Origin: Melioribacteraceae bacterium
GTDB lineage: Bacteria; Bacteroidota; Ignavibacteria; Ignavibacteriales; Melioribacteraceae
DNA length: 11,889 bases
Assembly (NCBI GenBank): GCA_015486905.1
Contig: WFQV01000517.1
Location: 1 to 11,889, forward strand
Reading direction: 5' to 3'
Position 1 is the stretch's first letter. The number at the start of each line of letters is the position of its first letter. Of this stretch, positions 7,065 to 11,889 are shown one piece after another. The notes beneath the pieces were generated by a model, which searched no databases, was not told the DNA's origin, and worked only from the letters and a program-made list of their open reading frames with translations. Both the position numbers and the translations under genes were made by a program.

Positions 7065-8393
7065 TTATTTTTTTGCCGACTTGGGAAGATAGTAAAGAAC
7101 CACACTGTTGTATTTGTTTAAATATTTCTTTGCAACGTTTTGAATATTTTCTTTGGTGACTTTCATATATTTTTGAATTTCCGTGTTAATCAAGTTTGTG
7201 TTGTGGTAAAATACGTGAAAGTCCGAAAGCGCCTCGGCTATTCCCAAATCCGTAGAGTAACTCGTAACCAATCTGTTTTTAATTTGATTTTGAAGTTTTT
7301 GAAATTCCTTATCGGGAATGGGTTCCGTTTTTACTTTCTGAATTTCCTTGTCGATTAATGTTTCTAATTCCGAAGGATTAACGCCTGCGTTAGCGATTGC
7401 AAAAGTTAAGAACAACCCCGGGTCTTCCAAAGCTAACGGGAAAGAACCGGCTTGCAGAGCTTTTTGTTGTTTATCCACAAGCTCTTTGTAAATTCTTGAA
7501 CTTCTTCCGCCCGAAAGGAGCGTTGTGAGCATATCGATTGCGTAATATTCCTTGGAGGTTTCCGCCGGAATATGGTAGGCTTCCAAAACCAAAGGAAGGT
7601 GGATGTTGTCGTAAACGGTGTCTTTTACTTCCGCTTTCTGAGGCGGCTCAATCACTGTGGGTCTGTTCATTTTTCTTGTGCCTCGCGGAATGGAAGCGAA
7701 ATACTCGTTAATCCATTTTTTTGCCTGATCAACGTTAATATCTCCGGAAATGGAAAGAGTTGCATTATTGGGCACGTAGTAAGTTTTGTAAAAATTAATA
7801 AACTCGTTTAGTTTTGCTTTGTCGATGTACTGCACCGAACCGATTGGAAGCCAGCGGTAAGGATGAACCTTGTAGGCGTGCTTGAACGTCTGTTCCAGAA
7901 CAGAACCGTAAGGTTGATTGTCAAAACGTTGCTTGCGTTCTTCCTTGACCACTTTCCTTTGAGTCTCTACACCCAAACTGTCAATTTTTAAATGAAGCAT
8001 TCTCTCGGATTCAAGCCACAGCCCCAACTTTAATTGATTGGAAGGTAAAACCTCATAGTAAAATGTTCTGTCCCAGGAAGTGTTAGCGTTCAATGTGCCT
8101 CCTGCGCTTTGAACAATTTTAAAATACTGCTCACGCTTAATGTACTTGGAGCCTTCAAACATAAGATGCTCAAAGAAGTGGGCAAAGCCCGTTCTGTTGG
8201 GGTCTTCGTTCTTGGAGCCAACATGGTACGAAACCGTAACCGCAACGATGGGTGTTGAACGATCTACGTGGAGAATTACGTGTAAACCGTTCGGTAAGTC
8301 GTATTCGGTGAATTTGATTTTCCTTGCGTTTTGACCGAATAATAATCCGGCAAACAGAAGAAAAATCGCAACCGATAGAAATTTTCTTTTCAT
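7065..8393 (-). CDS. M16 family zinc metallopeptidase, active subunit
   Basis: 442 residues; the ATG at 8393-8391 has AAAGGT about 7 bases upstream. Residues 1-20 are a signal peptide (mature end about Gln21), so it is a periplasmic or envelope enzyme. The zinc motif H-x-x-E-H is intact: GFAHFFEHLMFEGS, with His72, Glu75 and His76. The distal zinc-binding Glu is expected in VVKEERKQRFDN (Glu151/Glu152, about 76 residues on). The second half contains 'GGRSSRIYKELVDKQQKAL', the usual M16B region. Length and layout fit the PqqL/processing-peptidase-like M16B family, whose members form clam-shell dimers cutting unfolded peptides. It is the first gene of a two-gene operon; the second supplies the partner with the Arg/Tyr pair but no zinc site. 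Substrate is unknown. Confidence 0.93.
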   Translation of the reverse strand: MKRKFLSVAIFLLFAGLLFGQNARKIKFTEYDLPNGLHVILHVDRSTPIVAVTVSYHVGSKNEDPNRTGFAHFFEHLMFEGSKYIKREQYFKIVQSAGGTLNANTSWDRTFYYEVLPSNQLKLGLWLESERMLHLKIDSLGVETQRKVVKEERKQRFDNQPYGSVLEQTFKHAYKVHPYRWLPIGSVQYIDKAKLNEFINFYKTYYVPNNATLSISGDINVDQAKKWINEYFASIPRGTRKMNRPTVIEPPQKAEVKDTVYDNIHLPLVLEAYHIPAETSKEYYAIDMLTTLLSGGRSSRIYKELVDKQQKALQAGSFPLALEDPGLFLTFAIANAGVNPSELETLIDKEIQKVKTEPIPDKEFQKLQNQIKNRLVTSYSTDLGIAEALSDFHVFYHNTNLINTEIQKYMKVTKENIQNVAKKYLNKYNSVVLYYLPKSAKK

Positions 8394-8690
8394 AATATTG
8401 ACCTTTGAATTAATTTTAAAAATGAATCATTTGTTTACTCAATGAGTTGTTTGATCGATTTTGACGTTTTTTAACTTTAAAAGTTCAGGGGGACAATAAG
8501 CCCTACGAATAATTTGCTAAACAACTCTTTAAAGAATACTTTACAAATGTAATTTTTAAAATTATTTAATACAATTTTTTTACCGCTTAATGAAACTAAC
8601 ATTATTAATTTTTAAACAAACAACTTGTCCCGACTTGTCGGGAAGGGAATGACTATTAATTATGAATGATGAATGCGTGAGGAGTAATTG
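8394..8690. other. AT-rich gap upstream of the M16 operon
   Basis: There is no gene. This must contain the M16 operon promoter (minus strand), but I see no convincing -35/-10 pair. A small perfect palindrome, TCCCGACTTGTCGGGA (8628-8643), is of the same GC-rich type as those in 1246-1500. From about 8651 the sequence turns into ATGAATGATGAATG-like low complexity that leads into the GGAT repeats. Confidence 0.5.
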
Positions 8691-8723
8691 GTTGGATGGA
8701 TGGATGATTGGATGGTTGGATGA
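8691..8723 (+). repeat. GGAT microrepeat tract
   Basis: An imperfect tandem of GGAT and GGATGATT/GGTT units (GTTGGATGGATGGATGATTG and on). The 13-mer GGATGGATGATTG at 8698-8710 recurs exactly at 8846-8858, so it flanks the 41-bp tandem repeat on both sides. This may be an insertion footprint or simple slippage. Confidence 0.65.
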
Positions 8724-8847
8724 TCCGACTTCGTCATCGCTTCGCTTGACTTCGTCGTGACAGGTCCGACTTCGTCATCGCTTCGCTTGACTACGCCGTG
8801 ACAGGTCCGACTTCGTCATCGCTGCGTTCAGGCTACGTCGCGATAGG
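8724..8847 (+). repeat. Three-unit 41-bp tandem repeat
   Basis: Unit 1 is 8724-8764 and unit 2 is 8765-8805 (41 bases each, differing at 2 positions). Unit 3 is 8806-8847 (42 bases, more diverged in its second half). Every unit starts TCCGACTTCGTCATCGCT and ends GTGACAGG or GCGATAGG. The GACTTCGTC nonamer occurs twice inside unit 1. It is more GC-rich than its surroundings. Units abut without spacers, which excludes a CRISPR array. Confidence 0.85.
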
Positions 8848-8885
8848 ATGGATGATTGTTCTTTTATTTTTTGCTTAGAGGTTAA

Positions 8886-8915
8886 GCCTTGTTAAAGATT
8901 ACCGAAAAACAAGGC
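8886..8915. other. Inverted repeat GCCTTGTT/AACAAGGC
   Basis: A perfect 8-bp arm pair at 8886-8893 and 8908-8915 with a 14-base loop. No T tract follows on either strand. It lies between the tandem repeat and the 150-bp element, upstream of divergent genes, so it may be an operator or just part of the repeat cluster. Confidence 0.35.
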
Positions 8916-8933
8916 GTACAAAATAATTTTAAC

Positions 8934-9083
8934 AAAGCTCCACATGAGCGACATTTAATTAACCCCGAGCTTCAGCTCGGGGGTAGTGCGATAGAAAATA
9001 CTAAAGTGTTTTGGCGCGATTTTTAGTTTTGCTCGTTTGGAGAAGATAAAAATCGTGACAAAACTTCGGAGGGAAATAATCAG
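8934..9083 (+). repeat. 150-bp structured intergenic element, copy 2, forming the 5' leader of the SirB1-like gene
   Basis: Collinear with the minus strand of 1539-1687, ungapped for the first 40 bases or so and with only small indels afterwards. Parts in order: GCTC-cacat-GAGC mini-hairpin (8937-8949); CCCCGAGC-TTCA-GCTCGGGG (8963-8982), a perfect 8-bp stem; a 17-base arm GTTTTGGCGCGATTTTT (9008-9024) pairing with AAAAATCGTGACAAAAC (9048-9064); then GGAGGG (9068-9073), a 10-base spacer and the ATG of the next gene at 9084. The ribosome binding site is thus part of the repeat. It could be a mobile or REP/MITE-like repeat, or a cis-acting RNA. Confidence 0.75.
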
Positions 9084-9902
9084 ATGAAAAAAGAAGAATT
9101 AAAATATTTAATAGAGCTCATTGACGACGAGCAGACGGAGGTCCGTGAAAAGGTAATAGAAGAGCTTTCGAATTACGGACTTTCCCTGGAAGCCGATCTT
9201 CGCGAATTTGGAAATTTGTTGGATGGTAAGCGCAAAGAATTGATTAAACCGATTTTGGAGGAGAATAAGAAAACTTGGTTCAGACAAAGCTGGCTGGAGT
9301 TAATGAATGTAAAGAACGAAAGGGAAAAGATAGAGCTTGGAATGAGTTTGATTGCCGCCTACCAATCGGGGCGGGAATGCTTAAGTGAAATTACGCTTTT
9401 GTTGAATGAACTTGCCGAGGAGTTTTATTACGCATATCCTTACGGTACCGAAATTGACTTGGCAAAATTTTTATTTCAAAAAAAGAAATTAAGAGGCAAC
9501 GAAAGCGACTATTACAGTCCTTTAAACTCAAATCTTTTCAATGTCCTTCAAACGAGAAAAGGTATTCCCATTACGCTTTGTTTGATTTATTATTTGATTG
9601 CAAAAAGGCTTGGACTAATAGTGGAAGGCTGTAACTTTCCCGGGCATTTTTTAGCCAAAACTTTTTTACAGGACGAGGTGGTGCTAATAGATTGTTATTC
9701 CGGCGGAAGAATTATTTTTAAATCGGAGTTGGAGGATTTACCGGACATCAACTTCGAAGCAGCGTGGAAAATAATCAATACCAAAGCAACGCCGGAAATT
9801 ATTCTTCGCAGAGTTCTTAACAATTTGGTTTTTGCTTACACTAAGAAGGAGGACGAATCAAATTCGAAATTTTTCGAAGAAGTTTTACAAATGCCCCTTT
9901 AA
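9084..9902 (+). CDS. SirB1 family (transglutaminase-like core 2) protein
   Basis: 272 residues, cytoplasmic (no signal peptide). The ATG at 9084 follows GGAGGG with a 10-base spacer. The N-terminal 30 residues (LKYLIELIDDEQTEVREKVIEELSNYG) look like one HEAT-type helical pair. Residues about 90-215 match the SirB1 N-terminal transglutaminase-like domain: 'DYYSPLNSNLFNVLQTRKG', 'GIPITLCLIYYLIAKRLGL', 'VEGCNFPGHFLAKTF' and 'LIDCYSGGRI'. His188 and Asp203 fit the His and Asp of a transglutaminase triad. The nearest Cys (166) sits in the helix after GIPITL, and I cannot say it aligns with a catalytic Cys; many family members have Ser there. Biochemical role is unknown in the family. The usual C-terminal TPR part of SirB1 is nearly absent here. 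The stop overlaps that of the convergent gene (shared TTAA). Confidence 0.85.
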   Translation: MKKEELKYLIELIDDEQTEVREKVIEELSNYGLSLEADLREFGNLLDGKRKELIKPILEENKKTWFRQSWLELMNVKNEREKIELGMSLIAAYQSGRECLSEITLLLNELAEEFYYAYPYGTEIDLAKFLFQKKKLRGNESDYYSPLNSNLFNVLQTRKGIPITLCLIYYLIAKRLGLIVEGCNFPGHFLAKTFLQDEVVLIDCYSGGRIIFKSELEDLPDINFEAAWKIINTKATPEIILRRVLNNLVFAYTKKEDESNSKFFEEVLQMPL

Positions 9903-10345
9903 TCGGCTTTAAATTTTTCCTTGATTTTTTCCCACAAAGATTTACCTAACATTTCCTCAGCGTTTTCAATAATTCTTCTAATAGCAGAGAGAACATCTTG
10001 CTCCCCGTTCCAATTATCTTGGATTATTTGGGGATCGACATCGTTTGCCAATTTGTTTAATACGTAAGCTGCAACGGCTACGTCGTCTAAATAACCGGCA
10101 GGCCCGATTATCTCCTCGGGAAGGAAATCAAAGGGTGACATAAAGTATGCAATAGCCGAAGCGAGCTTGAGCCTCTTCTTGACAGGGATGTGGTTCTCTA
10201 CGGCTAATTTGCAAAGCAAGTAAAAAAAGTCTGGCGTGAGTAAAATAAAATCAAAATAACGATTGTCTTTGGCAGATTCCTGCTCAGCGTATTTTTTAAC
10301 CCTTAACTTTAATCTTTGGTAATAATCAAATTGCCTGTTGTCCAT
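9899..10345 (-). CDS. YkvA/DUF1232 family protein
   Basis: 148 residues. The ATG at 10345-10343 has a weak AAAGAG site 7 bases upstream. The DUF1232 core is at about residues 52-100: 'KKRLKLASAIAYFMSPFDFLPEEIIGPAGYLDDVAVAAYVLNKL', carrying the family's hallmark Y-x-x-S-P-x-D-x-x-P-E/D and the G-Y-x-D-D motif. Known of the family: small, often membrane-associated proteins of unknown function; the two short hydrophobic stretches may contact a membrane. The C-terminus is charged and helical. It lies 167 bases downstream of mfd on the same strand, so it may be read from the mfd transcript or its own promoter. It is a confident family call with no function to assign. Confidence 0.85.
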   Translation of the reverse strand: MDNRQFDYYQRLKLRVKKYAEQESAKDNRYFDFILLTPDFFYLLCKLAVENHIPVKKRLKLASAIAYFMSPFDFLPEEIIGPAGYLDDVAVAAYVLNKLANDVDPQIIQDNWNGEQDVLSAIRRIIENAEEMLGKSLWEKIKEKFKAD

Positions 10346-10468
10346 TATTAACTCTTTATTTTGAATTTTAATCTAAGAATATTTTTACAACTGAGCAACA
10401 AAAAAAATCTTTTCAGCGAAAGCTTTATTTCAATTTTACATCCCTCCGAAACAACCGTGATTGTGTTG

Positions 10469-10503
10469 GTAGTGGACTCAAACTTTGCGTCCACTACTTT
10501 TTT
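10469..10503 (+). terminator. Plus-strand intrinsic terminator-like palindrome between mfd and the DUF1232 gene
   Basis: GTAGTGGAC (10469-10477) pairs perfectly with GTCCACTAC (10489-10497), and CAAA/TTTG adds four inner pairs past one mismatch. TTTTTT (10498-10503) follows on the plus strand. On the minus strand the hairpin is followed by ACCAACAC, with no T tract, so it is poorly placed to end mfd. It would instead stop plus-strand transcripts running from the SirB1-like gene across the antisense of the DUF1232 gene. Confidence 0.6.
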
Positions 10504-10512
10504 AAAAAATGA

Positions 10513-11889
10513 TCAAACATTTCCGACGGAAGTGTTCGTTTTCTCCGGTTCGTAAACGTCGGTTAAAAGCTCCTCTGCTTCTTTGCAGAATTTAATTGCA
10601 AACAGAAGGGCGGTTTCCGGCGTGTAATTTTCTGCTCTTGTTTCCAAGCTCATTCTGTTTTTGCTTTGCTTGAAATTGAAATTCGGATATTTATCCAGAA
10701 CAAACCTCATTAACAAGGTGAATTTGTTTTTGTAGAATTCCTCGTTGACTCCATTTGGTAGAAAGAAGATAATTTTATTTTTCAGAATTGAAATTTTTTC
10801 GAACTGAATTATTGACGCTCTAAGCCTCAACCTTGCTGCGAGAAACAACCTCTCCAATGATTTTGGCATTTTGCCGAACTTGTCGGAAATCTCTTCTATC
10901 GTCTCGTCAATTTCTTCTTCCTTCAATGCCGTAAAAAGGCTTGAGTAATAAGTCAATCTGTCTGATTGGTCCGGCATAAACCCTTTGGGTATTCCCAGCT
11001 CGAAGTAAGCATCGATTTTCGGCTGGCTGCGCTTCTGTAGGTTGGGTAAGGTTTTGAAAATATCTTGGAATTCCTCGCGCTTTAATTCCCCGACCGCTTC
11101 ATCCAAAAGTTTAACGTATAAATCGAACCCGACGGAATCAATGACGCCGCTTTGTTCTGTCCCAAGCAAATTACCGGCGCCGCGTATTTCCAAATCCCGC
11201 ATTGAAATATTAAACCCCTCGCCCAGCCCCGAATATTCCTCTATTGCCTGCAGCCGCTTAATGGATTTTTTGGAAATGGCATTGATTGAAGGAACTACAA
11301 GGTAAGCATAAGCTTGGCGGTCGGAACGCCCGACTCTGCCCCGTAACTGGTGAAGCTCGGCGAGCCCGAATCTGTCCGCACGGTTAATTATTATTGTGTT
11401 AACATTTGGAATGTCAATGCCGGATTCTATTATTTTTGTTGAAATTAAGACGTTGTATTTTCTGTTTAGAAAATCGTGAATTGCTTTCTCAAGTTCCGCC
11501 GGCTTCATTTTGCCGTGTGCAACGCCGATGCTAACTTCAGGCACGTGCCTCTTAATGTAAGAAGCTAATTTGTCGATTGACTGTACGCGGTCGTGAACTA
11601 AATAGACCTGCCCCTTTCTGTGAACTTCTTTTAAAATCCAACTGCGGATTTTTTTGATGTCGAATTTTTCAACCTTTGTGTAAATAGGTTGACGGTTAGG
11701 CGGGGGTGTGGCAATGATTGACAAGTCCCGCGCACCCAGCAAAGACATATTAAGAGTTCTCGGAATTGGTGTTGCCGTAAGAGCAAGGGTGTCGATATTG
11801 ACTTTTAATTTCTTCAGCTTTTCTTTTGCCATTACGCCGAAGCGGTGCTCCTCGTCGATGATTAACAGCCCCAGGTTTTTGAACCCCAC
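10513..11889 (-). CDS. mfd: Transcription-repair coupling factor Mfd, C-terminal part
   Basis: 458 codons are visible; the N-terminal part lies beyond the window edge (full proteins are about 1,100-1,150 residues). The first visible codon is GTG (Val) within the helicase, not a start. Visible, in fragment numbering: the Walker B box DEEHRFGV (12-19); motif III TATPIPRTL (38-46), as in Mfd/RecG; motif V region 'STKIIESGIDIPNVNTIIIN' (150-169); motif VI QLRGRVGR (181-188). A TRCF C-terminal domain follows at about 300-400 ('LGIPKGFMPDQSDRLTYYSS'). The D7 domain and 'GAGNLLGTEQSG' separate it from RecG. Role: an ATP-driven translocase that removes stalled RNA polymerase at lesions and recruits UvrA. 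The UvrB-like and RNA-polymerase-interacting parts are outside the window. Confidence 0.96.
   Translation of the reverse strand: MGFKNLGLLIIDEEHRFGVMAKEKLKKLKVNIDTLALTATPIPRTLNMSLLGARDLSIIATPPPNRQPIYTKVEKFDIKKIRSWILKEVHRKGQVYLVHDRVQSIDKLASYIKRHVPEVSIGVAHGKMKPAELEKAIHDFLNRKYNVLISTKIIESGIDIPNVNTIIINRADRFGLAELHQLRGRVGRSDRQAYAYLVVPSINAISKKSIKRLQAIEEYSGLGEGFNISMRDLEIRGAGNLLGTEQSGVIDSVGFDLYVKLLDEAVGELKREEFQDIFKTLPNLQKRSQPKIDAYFELGIPKGFMPDQSDRLTYYSSLFTALKEEEIDETIEEISDKFGKMPKSLERLFLAARLRLRASIIQFEKISILKNKIIFFLPNGVNEEFYKNKFTLLMRFVLDKYPNFNFKQSKNRMSLETRAENYTPETALLFAIKFCKEAEELLTDVYEPEKTNTSVGNV

Noticed and set aside
8691..8858. Possible CRISPR array
   Set aside because: The 41-bp units are directly adjacent with no spacers, only three units exist and no cas gene is near.

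Overview
The window reads as a chromosomal segment of a moderately AT-rich bacterium of the Ignavibacteriota/Chlorobi (FCB) type. The strongest clue is two tandem secreted proteins ending in the C-terminal type IX secretion (T9SS) sorting domain in its Ignavibacteria-like form (QNYPNPFNPTT, then KVYNLLGEEVKTLV, GVYFYSLKAG and a basic MILLK tail). The assignment is inference from family knowledge; no rRNA or other marker gene is present.

Layout: (1) 3-542 (+) is the 3' part of a BtuF/FepB-type periplasmic metal-chelate binding protein. It meets a PaaI-like hotdog thioesterase (544-1035, -) with one base between the stop codons. (2) 1036-1848 holds no convincing gene. It is packed with intergenic repeats: a palindrome-rich block (about 1246-1500) and a roughly 150-bp structured element (1539-1687, minus orientation). 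(3) 1849-2961 and 3027-4889 (+) are two signal-peptide-bearing T9SS cargo proteins, closed by a strong bidirectional terminator at 4913-4941. (4) 8393-4961 (-) is a two-gene operon of M16 metallopeptidases: an active HxxEH subunit, then a subunit without the zinc motif that carries an extra LolA-like C-terminal domain. (5) 8394-9083 is a second repeat-rich gap with GGAT microrepeats, a 41-bp tandem repeat (3 units) and a second copy of the 150-bp element. (6) 9084-9902 (+) is a SirB1-type transglutaminase-like protein. It converges on a YkvA/DUF1232 protein (9899-10345, -) with overlapping stop codons (TTAA). (7) 10513-11889 (-) is the C-terminal part of Mfd, which runs off the window.

Functionally this is ordinary housekeeping plus cell-envelope genes: metal-chelate uptake, secreted/outer-surface proteins, periplasmic proteolysis and transcription-coupled repair. 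I see no defence system, phage, transposase or CRISPR array.

The most unusual signal is the two-copy 150-bp element. It is collinear over its whole length and has a conserved 17-bp imperfect inverted repeat. In both copies it ends in a Shine-Dalgarno-like GGAG, a 10-base spacer and an ATG. In copy 2 that ATG is the start codon of the SirB1-like gene, so the element forms that gene's 5' untranslated region. I judged this by reading and aligning by eye; no database search was possible.
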